NCBI GenBank assembly: GCA_951828585.1
Contig: OX639991.1
Location: 1,086,576 to 1,150,575 of the forward strand
Direction of reading: 5' to 3'
DNA: 64,000 bases
From: Longimicrobiales bacterium
Lineage (GTDB): Bacteria > Gemmatimonadota > Gemmatimonadetes > Longimicrobiales > Gaopeijiaceae
The notes under the pieces: model-generated
Told to the model about the DNA's origin: nothing
What the model saw: the letters and a program-made list of their open reading frames with translations, nothing else
The model's database searches: none
Shown: one piece after another, positions 28,643 through 36,982 of the stretch
How the letters are laid out: each line of letters opens with the position of its first letter
Position numbering within the stretch: position 1 is the stretch's first letter
Position numbers and translations under genes: made by a program

Positions 28643-28727
28643 CGCCTACCCTTCCTTTCGGGGGTGAGCGTCAGCCGTCCGGTGCCTCGCGGGCCCCGGT
28701 CCGACGCGGGACTTCGGCACCGACGCG

Positions 28728-29729
28728 CTACGCGGCATCCCGAATCGACCGCTTCACCAGGTTGCGCATGAGCGCGATCTTGTAGTCGTTGTGCCGGAGC
28801 GCGCGGGCGCCGCGGACCGCGATCTCGCCCGCCGCCTGGCCGGTCTCGTCGTCCGGTGCCCTGCCTCGCACGGCACGTTCCGCGGCCGTCGCCCGTACCG
28901 GGCAGGGCGCTACGCCGTTCACCACGATGCGCGCATCCTGGATCATCCCGCCCTCGACGTTCACCATCGAGGCGACGCTCACCAGGGAGAAGTCCCACGC
29001 CTTGCGGTCGCGAATCTTCTCGAAGTACCAGCGTGCGCCGCTCCACGGGGCCGGCAGGACGATGCGGGTGAGGAGGTCGCCGGGCTCCAGCACGGTCATG
29101 CGCATGATGTCGATGTCCGGACCGATGAAGAAATCCTCGGCGGTATAGGTGCGCTCGCCCGAGGTGCTGGCCACGACCATCTCGGCATCCAGCGCGATGA
29201 GGGCCGGCGCGGTGTCCGATGGATTGACAGCGACGCAGCGGCTGGCGCCCATGATGCAGTGTTCGCGGTTCATCGAGCGGGGAGTGGCGGCGTAACAGAT
29301 GTTTCCACCCGCGCGGTAGCAGGGCCAGCCGCTCCGGTAGTACCAGCAGCGGGTGTCCTGCACGATGTTGCCACCGAGGGTGCCCTGGTTGCGGATCTGC
29401 GGGGTGGCGACGAGACCCGCGGCGTCGGCCAACAACGGGTAGCCACTCCGCACATCCCCATTCTCGGCAATGTCGGTTAGGCTCGTCATGGCCCCGATCT
29501 CGAGTCCCCCGTCGTCCGCCACCGCGATCCCCTTCAGCTCGTCCACGCCACCCAGGTCGATGACCGCTTCGGGGCGCTTGATCCGGTCCTTGAACCAGTC
29601 GAAGGTATCGAGTCCCCCGGCCAGCACCCACCCCTTGTCGCCGTGCTCCCGCATGAGGCGCACCGCGTCGTCGACGCCCGCCGGCTGAAAGAGCTCGAAC
29701 GGCGGAATCATGTCACGAATGACGGCCAT
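28728..29729 (-). CDS. FAD-binding subunit of the molybdenum hydroxylase, with an extra iron-sulfur site
   Basis: A 333-residue protein (ATG 29729, AAGGAGAACC upstream). The flavin loops are WVLAGGLDTFDWF and NQGTLGGNIVQDT. A cysteine-rich insertion follows directly: Cys in TRCWYYRSGWPCYRAGGN, then ICYAATP and REHCIMGASRC. That spacing resembles the [4Fe-4S] insertion of 4-hydroxybenzoyl-CoA reductase beta subunit and of E. coli PaoB. It would relay electrons between the [2Fe-2S] subunit and the membrane cytochrome. Gap to the Mo subunit 76 bases. Confidence 0.85.
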   Translation of the reverse strand: MAVIRDMIPPFELFQPAGVDDAVRLMREHGDKGWVLAGGLDTFDWFKDRIKRPEAVIDLGGVDELKGIAVADDGGLEIGAMTSLTDIAENGDVRSGYPLLADAAGLVATPQIRNQGTLGGNIVQDTRCWYYRSGWPCYRAGGNICYAATPRSMNREHCIMGASRCVAVNPSDTAPALIALDAEMVVASTSGERTYTAEDFFIGPDIDIMRMTVLEPGDLLTRIVLPAPWSGARWYFEKIRDRKAWDFSLVSVASMVNVEGGMIQDARIVVNGVAPCPVRATAAERAVRGRAPDDETGQAAGEIAVRGARALRHNDYKIALMRNLVKRSIRDAA

Positions 29730-29805
29730 AGTTGGTTCTCCTTACTGGCAGTCCATGGATAAACCCGCGCGAATACCGTGAGGGTTTCTTCCATGGGCTG
29801 CTCGT

Positions 29806-32202
29806 TCAGACGTGGGTGTCCAGCAGGCCGTAGGGCCGCGGGCGGCCCTCCAGCTCCGCGAGGATCATGTCGGCGGTGAGCGGCGTCCGGCACAGGCACT
29901 GCCCCCCCATGGCATCGGCCACCGCGCAGACGTAGGCCGCTTCGCCGGCGCCCACCGGAGGCTCGCCGATGCCCTTGGCGCCGACCGGCGTGTACGGATC
30001 GGCCTTGTCGACTGCCGCGAAGCGCGGGCTCAGCGGCACGTCGAGTATACCGGGCGGGCGCGCCGTGTAGAAGCGCTTGGTGAAGGGGATGCCCCACTTG
30101 GGATCGAAGACCCAGCGCTGGCCCTTCGCCATCCCGATTCCCTGGAAGACGCCGCCGTTGGTCTGGGCCGCCAGGCTGCGCGGGTGCATGACAGTGCCGC
30201 AGTCCGTGGTCGAGGCCAGGTCGATGATCTCCACCTCGCCGGTCTCGACATCCAGTTCGACCTGCGCGAAGGTGGCGACCCAGGTGTAGACTGCGCCTGC
30301 GCGTTCGTAGTTGTCCCTCGCGGCGGCGATGAGGCCTTCGCCGGCAAGGCCGGCAACGGCCGCCTTGGTGGCATCGTTGAGGTCCTCGGGGACCTCGCCG
30401 CCGCTAAACTTGCCGCCCATTTCCATGGCGACACGGGCCGCCTCGGCGAAGCTCATGCCGGCCGCGCGGTTCCCGGCGCGGAAGACGCGGCCGTCCGCGA
30501 CCCGGTAGCTGCTCGGCGAACCGCCCAGCTCGCGCGCGGCCAGCTCCTGCAGTAGACCGACCATCGCGGTCGCGGCCGCGTGGTTGGCGCGGGTGTGGGC
30601 GTGGGTGGTCTGGCTGCCGGCCTGCACGGTGCTGAAGGGCAGATGCTTGCTGGTGTCGCCCCACACGATGACGACCTGGTCCCACGAGAGGTCCAGGACG
30701 TCGGCCGCGGGGCGCGCGGTATCGGCTATCGAGTGCGTGCCCAGGTTTCCAATCCCCTGATGCACGTAGAGCTTGCCGTCGGGGCGGATGACGAGCAGCC
30801 CGTCGCGGCCGGTGCTGCCCGCGGTGAAGGGGCTGAGGCCCATCCCCACGCCGGTAACCTTGGTGCCGTTGCGCTGTCCCGAAAGCTGCTTCTTCTCTTC
30901 CCAGCCGAAGAGTTCGCCCCCCAGGTCGAGCGCCTCGCGTACGTACGCGCTGGTGAACGGTCCCTGCTGCGGACCCAGCCAGCCGTCGCTGTCAGGCGCG
31001 TTGAGCTTGCGGATCTCCAGCCGGTCGATGTCGAGTTCGCGCGCGGCCTTGTCGACCAGCGGCTCGAGCATGGCGACGATCTGCGCGCCGCCGGGTGCCC
31101 GCTGCGCCGAACGGGGTGGCGTGTTGGTAAGGATCGCCACACCGCGGAACCGCATGTTCTCGGGCTGATACGACGCCGTGGCGACGGTTCCGGCCGTGAA
31201 GAAGTCGCTGGCCCCGTAAGGCCCGCTGTCCTGCACCAGGTAGAGGTCGAGCGCGGTCATGCGACCGTCGGCGCGGAAGCCGATCTTCGCCCAGCCCTGG
31301 AATCCCGCCCGCGCCCGCCCGATGTAGTTCTCCTCGTAGCGGGTGATGCGCAGCATGACCGGACGGCCGATCTTGCGCGACAGCACCGCGGGTACCGCCA
31401 TGATCGGCGAACCCGAAATCTTGCTGCCGAAGCCGCCGCCGCAGTATTCGCCGATGAACACCACATCGTCCGGCTCGACGCCGGCCATGCGTGCCACGCT
31501 GCCGCGGGTGCGCTCGGTGCTCTGGGTCGATCCGTGCAGGAAGAGCTTCCCGTTCTGCCAGTACGCCATGCAGCTGCGCGGCTCCATGGGATGGTGGGTG
31601 ACGGATTGGTGCACGATCGACTCCTCGACCACGACATCCGCCTCGGCGAACCCCGCCTCGATGTCGCCGATGGCCCACTCCGCCGGGGCCTCACCCATCG
31701 GCAGCCTGTCCGCTCCCGCCTCCTCGAAAACGGATGCGGGCCACTTCAGGCTCCCCAATTCGCCCCTTCCGGCCATGTTTCCGCCCACATGTGCATCCGG
31801 CCCGCCCTCACGCAGGCTCTCGAGCGGGTCCAGCACAAAGGGAAGCGGCTCCAGGTCCACCCGGATCGCCTCGACGGCCGCCGCCGCGGTCGTCTCGTCG
31901 ACCGCTGCCACCGCCAGGATCGGTTCGCCCTCGTACTTCGGCTCGTCGGTCAGCGCGCCTTCACGCGTGCCTTCCGACTGCACGGGCAACTCATCGGCCC
32001 GCAGGATGCCCAGCACTCCCTCCATTCGCTCCGCTGCGCTCGTATCCACATTGAGCACCCGCGCGTGCGGCATCGGGCTCAGCAGCAGCTTCGCGAAGAC
32101 CATCCCATCGGCGCGGAAGTCCTCTGCGTAGCGCGCCCGGCCCGTGATCTTCGCCCGCAGATCCGGTGGGGAGATGTCGGTGCCGATTACGTTCTCAGCC
32201 AT
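29806..32202 (-). CDS. Molybdopterin-binding catalytic subunit, xanthine dehydrogenase family
   Basis: A 798-residue subunit beginning MAENVIGTD with AAAGGCGA upstream. The aldehyde oxidase/xanthine dehydrogenase a/b hammerhead is at residues 15-120, and Mo-pterin domains follow with [25 protein letters not shown] and, near the C-terminus, PVGAKGIGEPP holding the presumed catalytic Glu. No Tat leader of its own, so it would be carried out by the leader of the FeS subunit. The substrate could be an aldehyde, N-heterocycle or aromatic CoA-independent compound; active-site residues cannot settle it. Confidence 0.88.
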   Translation of the reverse strand: MAENVIGTDISPPDLRAKITGRARYAEDFRADGMVFAKLLLSPMPHARVLNVDTSAAERMEGVLGILRADELPVQSEGTREGALTDEPKYEGEPILAVAAVDETTAAAAVEAIRVDLEPLPFVLDPLESLREGGPDAHVGGNMAGRGELGSLKWPASVFEEAGADRLPMGEAPAEWAIGDIEAGFAEADVVVEESIVHQSVTHHPMEPRSCMAYWQNGKLFLHGSTQSTERTRGSVARMAGVEPDDVVFIGEYCGGGFGSKISGSPIMAVPAVLSRKIGRPVMLRITRYEENYIGRARAGFQGWAKIGFRADGRMTALDLYLVQDSGPYGASDFFTAGTVATASYQPENMRFRGVAILTNTPPRSAQRAPGGAQIVAMLEPLVDKAARELDIDRLEIRKLNAPDSDGWLGPQQGPFTSAYVREALDLGGELFGWEEKKQLSGQRNGTKVTGVGMGLSPFTAGSTGRDGLLVIRPDGKLYVHQGIGNLGTHSIADTARPAADVLDLSWDQVVIVWGDTSKHLPFSTVQAGSQTTHAHTRANHAAATAMVGLLQELAARELGGSPSSYRVADGRVFRAGNRAAGMSFAEAARVAMEMGGKFSGGEVPEDLNDATKAAVAGLAGEGLIAAARDNYERAGAVYTWVATFAQVELDVETGEVEIIDLASTTDCGTVMHPRSLAAQTNGGVFQGIGMAKGQRWVFDPKWGIPFTKRFYTARPPGILDVPLSPRFAAVDKADPYTPVGAKGIGEPPVGAGEAAYVCAVADAMGGQCLCRTPLTADMILAELEGRPRPYGLLDTHV

Positions 32203-32220
32203 CTCGATTCGCCTTTCGGT

Positions 32221-32853
32221 CTAGGCCCGGGAGCGGGACAGCTCGGCCGCCCGCATCGCCGTGTTCAGGATCTTGTCGTAGTCGCCGCAGCGGCAGAGGT
32301 TGCCGGACAGCAGGTGTGCGGCTTCCTCCCGGGTCGGATTCGGGTGCTTGGCCAGCATCCCCACCATGCTCATCGTGAAGCCGGGGGCGCAGAAGGCGCA
32401 CTGGAACCCGCCCTCGTCGATCACGGCCTGCTGCACGGGATGGAGTTGCCCATCCGTCTCCAGCCCCTCGATGGTGGTGACCTCGCGGCCCCGCACCGAG
32501 TGCGTCAGGATCGAGCAGCCGTAGTGGGTGACGCCGTCGAGCAGCACCGTGCACGCCCCGCACTCGGCCCGGTCGCACCCCAGCTTGGTGCCGGTCAGGC
32601 CCAGCTGGTAGCGGAGCGTCATGGCGAGCGTTTCGTGCTTGGGAACGTCCACCCGACGCTGCTGCCCGTTGACGGTGAGAGTGACGAGCCTCTCGACCGC
32701 CCCCTGCGCGGAGAGCGCCGGCGCGAGCACCCCGCTGTCACGGAACAGGTATCCCGACACGGACGCGGTGGCGCCCGCGGCGATCACTCCCTTAATGAAC
32801 TTGCGGCGGGTGAAGCCGCCTCGTCTCGATCGAATGACCTCGGTTTCCAACAT
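32221..32853 (-). CDS. [2Fe-2S] subunit of the molybdenum hydroxylase with Tat leader
   Basis: A 210-residue protein from ATG 32853 (GAGGTGCACACCG upstream; a longer frame has no leader). A twin-arginine leader RRGGFTRRKFIKGVIAAG opens it. The plant-type ferredoxin cluster ligands are in KLGCDRAECGACTVLLDG with a later THYGC, and the second cluster is QCAFCAPGF and GNLCRCGDYDK. First gene of a five-gene operon (FeS, Mo, FAD, cytochrome b, small helical protein) with an 18-base gap to the Mo gene. The Tat leader makes the complex periplasmic. Confidence 0.88.
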   Translation of the reverse strand: MLETEVIRSRRGGFTRRKFIKGVIAAGATASVSGYLFRDSGVLAPALSAQGAVERLVTLTVNGQQRRVDVPKHETLAMTLRYQLGLTGTKLGCDRAECGACTVLLDGVTHYGCSILTHSVRGREVTTIEGLETDGQLHPVQQAVIDEGGFQCAFCAPGFTMSMVGMLAKHPNPTREEAAHLLSGNLCRCGDYDKILNTAMRAAELSRSRA

Positions 32854-33007
32854 CGGTGTGCACCTCGCTGGCCGGAAAGGACTTTGGTCGCTGTGTGGCG
32901 CAATAATAAGGTGCAGGAAGTGCTCTGGCGAGTCGTAGGGGGGTGGGACCGCTATCGGGCCGCCAGACCATCGGGGGATTCGTCGCGCCAACTGTCGCTC
33001 ATCGCGC

Positions 33008-33469
33008 TCACGACTCCGGTTCCCGCTTCCACACGAGTATCCCGAGAGGGGAGGGCCCGGGCTCGGAAAACTCGGCCGATAGCGTCACGGTCAGGAGATC
33101 GTCGTCCACTATGTGCTCTCCCTCGAATCTGATCTCATTCAATCTCATCGCCATTCCTCCGCCGGGATGATTCGAGTAGCTTCCGTTCCAGTTGACGCTT
33201 TGGCCGCTCGTGGGTCCGGAGAAGAGGATCAGTTCCATCTTGGCAGACCCAAACGCCCCATCAACGCCAAAGCGGCTCTGATCCAACAGCAGGACACCCG
33301 TTATCGTCGGCGGAGTCAGCGTGGCGCCGTTCGTCCACTGAGCCGAAGTAGCCGATTCCAGAGAGTAGCGTCCCGTCAGCTTGGCCGCATCCGAGCTGCC
33401 GCAGCCAGCCACGAACAGCAGGAGTATGGCTGTCAAAGAAGAATGCGACCTGGACGTTTGGATTGACAT
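33008..33469 (-). CDS. Small lipoprotein, unknown function
   Basis: A 153-residue product from ATG 33469. The leader SLTAILLLFVAGCGSS carries a good lipobox (VAGC). The mature part is a predicted beta-rich domain (LTGRYSLES, TITGVLLLDQSRFGVDG, LLTVTLSAEFSEP), possibly lipocalin-like from its strand count and its small Gly/Ser-rich loops, but no family was identified. It lies between the hydroxylase operon and a DoxX gene on the same strand. Confidence 0.6.
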   Translation of the reverse strand: MSIQTSRSHSSLTAILLLFVAGCGSSDAAKLTGRYSLESATSAQWTNGATLTPPTITGVLLLDQSRFGVDGAFGSAKMELILFSGPTSGQSVNWNGSYSNHPGGGMAMRLNEIRFEGEHIVDDDLLTVTLSAEFSEPGPSPLGILVWKREPES

Positions 33470-33583
33470 TGCGTTGATCCCGGGATTCTCAAGCCGCTTA
33501 GGTTGCCGGTGGACGGGTGCCCCATTCCGGCTGTCCGACCGCAAGCCGGTGATTCCGTACATGGGAGGGCCACAACCGGCACC

Positions 33584-33997
33584 CTAGTCTTTCGCCAGCA
33601 CTCCGTCAAGCGTCATCCCGTCCTCGTCCATCGTGCCCCAGAGCAGCAGCGCTCCCGCCACGATGATCGCCGACGGGTAGAAGAGCACGTTGGCGCCGTC
33701 CAGGAACCAGCCCCACGGGTCGACGATGGACTTCCAGACGCCGATGGTCGTGATCAGAAGCACCGCGAACATCACCGGATACACCCTCTTACGCCAAAGG
33801 CCGAGGACGACCAGCGCACCGATCAGGATCTCGAACGCGCCGAAGACCTTGAGGAGCACGGCCTGCGTCCCGATGCCGAAGTAGAACGTCTCCGCGACGG
33901 CCTGGCTGTGTGCGACGTCCTGGAACTTGTCGATCCCCCACAGGACCAGCAGCCAGCCGGTCGTCACCCGCAGCAGGAATAGTCCCCAGCGTTTCAT
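33584..33997 (-). CDS. DoxX-family membrane protein
   Basis: A 137-residue protein, ATG 33997 after AAAGGACG. Four membrane helices: WGLFLLRVTTGWLLVLWG, VLLKVFGAFEILIGALVVLG, VYPVMFAVLLITTIGVW, and VLFYPSAIIVAGALLLW. DoxX-like proteins are small integral membrane proteins linked to thiosulfate:quinone oxidoreductase, surfactin release or redox stress; the function of this one is not predictable. The interrupted tricorn gene begins its 3' end 37 bases away on the same strand. Confidence 0.8.
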   Translation of the reverse strand: MKRWGLFLLRVTTGWLLVLWGIDKFQDVAHSQAVAETFYFGIGTQAVLLKVFGAFEILIGALVVLGLWRKRVYPVMFAVLLITTIGVWKSIVDPWGWFLDGANVLFYPSAIIVAGALLLWGTMDEDGMTLDGVLAKD

Positions 33998-34034
33998 GAT
34001 TCGTCCTTTCGTTGTTGTGTTGACTCCCATCCAA

Positions 34035-35213
34035 TCATCGGCCCGGCCGCCTCCAACGCACCGGCGGCGGCGGCTCGTCCTCGAAGGTCACCTTTCCGCC
34101 GCTATCCAGCAGGCGCAGCGCTTCCCGCACCGCCGCCTCCAGCTGCGGGTCGCCCCCGGCGATCACCGGGGCCGGATCGTTGCGCACCTCGATGTCGGGG
34201 GCCACCCCCTCGGCCTCGACCGCCCACTCGCCGTTCACGTCGAAGAAACCGCCCCGGGGCGCCACGAAGCCGCCCCCGTCGATGAGGGGCGGAGTGTCCC
34301 AGGTGCCCACCAGCCCGCCCCAGGTCTTGGTGCCCACCAGCGGGCCGATCCCGCGGAAGCGGAACAGGTAGGGCAGCAGGTCGCCGCCAGACCCCGCCCG
34401 CTCGTTGATCACCATGACCTTGGGTCCGAAGAGGGCGGCCATGGGCTGGGTCCAGGGCTTGCGGTCGCCGGCGCGCGAGTTGAAGTAGCCGGTGAGCTCG
34501 CGGTCGAGCATGTCGACGATGTAGTCGGCCGCCGAGCCCCCGCCGTTGTTGCGCTCGTCAATGACCGCGCCCTCACGGTCCTTCTGCGCGTAGTACATGC
34601 GGTTGAAGTACTGGTAACCGCCCTGCCCGGTGTTGGGGAGCCAGACGTAAGCGAGCCGTCCTCCGCTCATCTCGTCGACGCGGGCCTGGTTGGCCCCCAC
34701 CCACGCCCAGCGTCGCAGCGCGCCCTCGTTGCCGGTGGGCTCGACCACGATGTCGCGGGCGTCTTCGGCGGAGGGGGAGGATGCCACCGTGAGGGTGATG
34801 ACGCGTCCGGCCGTCCCCTCCATGAGGCGGTAGGGGTTGGTGGGGGCACGCAGCTCGGCGCCATCGACCGCCAGCAGATAGTCCCCCTCCTGCACATCCA
34901 GTCCCGGGTGGGAGAGCGGCCCGGCCAGCCCGGGTGTCCAGTCGCCCCCGTCGTAGATGCGGGTGATGCGGTAGAACCCGTCCTCCTCTTCCAGGTCGGC
35001 GCCCAGCAAGCCGGTGCGCGGGTTGTCCAGATCCGGGTAGTCGCCGCCGCTGACGTAGGAGTGCCCGACCGCGATCTCGCCGGAGAGCATGTCGAGCAGG
35101 TGGTTGAAGTCGGAGCGGTGGCGCACGTCGGGGAGCCACGCCGAGTACCAGTCCCAGACATCGTTCCATGGGGCGCCGTGCTGGTTGTCGACATATAGGA
35201 AGTCGCGCATGAA
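34035..35213 (-). pseudogene. Tricorn protease, C-terminal catalytic part (severed by IS)
   Basis: From the target duplication at 35209-35213 to the stop, this reads as the C1-PDZ-C2 half of a tricorn-type protease: the charge-relay histidine in AVGHSYV, a PDZ domain, RLAYVWLPNTGQGG, and the nucleophile region NERAGSGGDLLPYLF. In frame with an ATG at 35210, it would give 391 residues, and AAGGCAGG from the element's end sits just before that ATG, so a truncated catalytic half might be translated. Joined to the N-terminal part across one copy of the target duplication, the reading frame is continuous and 1100 residues long, the normal size of the family. Tricorn degrades peptides downstream of the proteasome or Lon-type proteases. 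Confidence 0.85.
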
Positions 35214-35231
35214 CCTGCCTTATTCATGAAT
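35214..35231 (+). repeat. Left terminal inverted repeat of the IS
   Basis: CCTGCCTTATTCATGAAT, the outer end nearest the tricorn C-terminal part; matches the right end at 15 of 18 positions. The adjacent ATGAA at 35209-35213 is the target duplication. Confidence 0.9.
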
Positions 35232-35443
35232 TCGCGAGTCGAGGGCAAGGTAGGGGGCTGAGAGGCCTCTCACAACCCCGATGGCGGGTCGGGGGCGGTT
35301 CCGGGGGCAAAAAACGGGCGTTTCGAGTCCGAAAAGGTTAGTTTGTTCGACCGAACCGAGCCGGTTTCCGGCGCTTGGAGACACCTCGGCGTCCTTGCGG
35401 CCGCCGGGGCCGGGAAAGGGTTCGGCGCCTGGCGGCGCCCGCG

Positions 35444-36874
35444 CTATCCGGAGGGCCCGTGCAGGGTCGCGAGCCCGCGGGCGAGCATGCGCCAGTGCGC
35501 CGACGCGCCTCCGATGGTCATCGTAATCCGGCGGCCCGATACGGTGAAGCGCGCCGGGGTGCGGAGCACGCGGTCCGCGAGACGCCGCAGGCTCCAGCCG
35601 GTTCCGGTCATGCGCTCCAGCACGGCGCGCTGGACGTGCATGATCTGGTAGCCGAAGCCGGCGAGCAGCAGGCGCACCTGGTTGCACGCGAAGGGGTCCA
35701 CACCCTTCTCGCGCTTCGCGATCTTCTTGCCCCGGTAGTGGCTCTTGCGGCGCGACGTGGACGACAGGGCCGGGGAGACGACGCTCATCAGCTCGCCCAG
35801 GTGGCCCTCCGCCTTGCCGCGCTTGCGGTACAGCGCCAGGAGGTCCTCGCCGGACATCTCCTCCGACGGCATCGAGGTCAGCAGCCAGAAGCAGCGCGGG
35901 ATGAGTTCGCCCGGCCGCTCGACGACGACCTGCACGACCCGGCGGGAACGGGACCACGACCCGGCCCGGTAGGACGACTCGCAAACCCAGGTGCGGGGCT
36001 CGCCGCCGGGCGCCCCGTTGTTCAGCGCATCCCAGACCACGGCGTCCATGGCCGGCAGCGCCAGGCGCTTCAGCACGGCGTTGTTGCGCACCCGGGCCAC
36101 GTAGTGCGTGCCCCGCTCCTCCAGCGCCGCCATCAGCGGCTCGCCGGGATATCCCGCGTCGAAGCGCACCGCTGCCTTCCCGCACAGATGCCGCTCCGCC
36201 CGCTCCAGCACCTCGAGGACGAACTCCAGCCCGCCGTCCGCCGTGTGCACCTGCCCCTCGCGCAGCCGCAGATCCAGGATGTCGCCCGTCTCCCCCGCCG
36301 CCGCCACGATCGGATGATACACGCGCCGGTGATAGTAGCCGTTCCACGCGCTGCCCGGCTGTTCCCCATGGACCTCGACCGGCAGGCTGTCGATGTCGAT
36401 CACCAGCGTCTTCGGACGCCGCCGGCCGCCCATCGCCTTCAGCCGCCACCCCGCCAGCCGCTGCAACCCCTCGCGCAGCACCTCGACGCCCTCCTTCGCC
36501 GACCACGCCGCCACCCGCCGCGACAGCGTCGGCTGCGAGGGCAGGCACCCGCCCTCGCCCAGCGGAGCCGTGCCCGCCCGGTCGCCGGTGGCCAGCCGCA
36601 GCGCCGGATCGTCGCGCAGCTCCGTCGCGTCGCCATGGTCCCGGCGGCCCTGCCCCGCCAGCAGCAGAAGCGTCCGCGCCAGCCGCCTCTGAGAATGCCG
36701 GATCCGGCGCCCGTCCCGCTTGTCCGGCAGCCCCTCCGCCAGAAACCGCACCACCCTGCTGCGCCGCAGCAGCTCGCGCCCCGTCAGAGCCCCCGAATCC
36801 CCCGTGATCCGGTCCCGGCCGGACCCAATCCTGATCGACCTGTTGAAGCTGAACGGCGCATCCATTATCTTCAC
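35444..36874 (-). CDS. IS1380-family DDE transposase
   Basis: A 476-residue transposase. Catalytic acidic residues in family order: Asp in LVIDIDSLPVEVHG, Asp in VRFDAGYPGE, and Glu in YRKRGKAEGHLGEL. An N-terminal helix-rich, DNA-binding-like region includes QPTLSRRVAAW. It shows no stop or frameshift and so appears active. IS1380 elements move by cut-and-paste with short target duplications, consistent with the five-base one seen here. Confidence 0.92.
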   Translation of the reverse strand: MKIMDAPFSFNRSIRIGSGRDRITGDSGALTGRELLRRSRVVRFLAEGLPDKRDGRRIRHSQRRLARTLLLLAGQGRRDHGDATELRDDPALRLATGDRAGTAPLGEGGCLPSQPTLSRRVAAWSAKEGVEVLREGLQRLAGWRLKAMGGRRRPKTLVIDIDSLPVEVHGEQPGSAWNGYYHRRVYHPIVAAAGETGDILDLRLREGQVHTADGGLEFVLEVLERAERHLCGKAAVRFDAGYPGEPLMAALEERGTHYVARVRNNAVLKRLALPAMDAVVWDALNNGAPGGEPRTWVCESSYRAGSWSRSRRVVQVVVERPGELIPRCFWLLTSMPSEEMSGEDLLALYRKRGKAEGHLGELMSVVSPALSSTSRRKSHYRGKKIAKREKGVDPFACNQVRLLLAGFGYQIMHVQRAVLERMTGTGWSLRRLADRVLRTPARFTVSGRRITMTIGGASAHWRMLARGLATLHGPSG

Positions 36875-36964
36875 CCCCGACGTGATGGCTGGCAGGTGCT
36901 CGCGATCCTTCTAACACTCTGAATCTAAAGCACTTGCCGCCTCACGTCGCCTCGCCTCCCGGCC

Positions 36965-36982
36965 ATTCGTGAATAAGGGGGG
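36965..36982 (-). repeat. Right terminal inverted repeat of the IS
   Basis: On the minus strand it reads CCCCCCTTATTCACGAAT, matching the left end at 15 of 18 positions. The second target copy ATGAA follows at 36983-36987. Confidence 0.9.

Larger units (their letters stand above)
35214..36982 (-). mobile_element. IS1380-type insertion sequence, complete, 1769 bp
   Basis: Both ends carry 18-base terminal inverted repeats (15 identical): CCTGCCTTATTCATGAAT at 35214-35231 and the reverse complement of CCCCCCTTATTCACGAAT at 36965-36982. A five-base target duplication ATGAA flanks it (35209-35213 and 36983-36987). It carries one intact transposase gene on the minus strand. The insertion splits the tricorn gene. 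Intact ends, exact duplication and a rejoinable host frame argue for a recent event. Confidence 0.92.
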
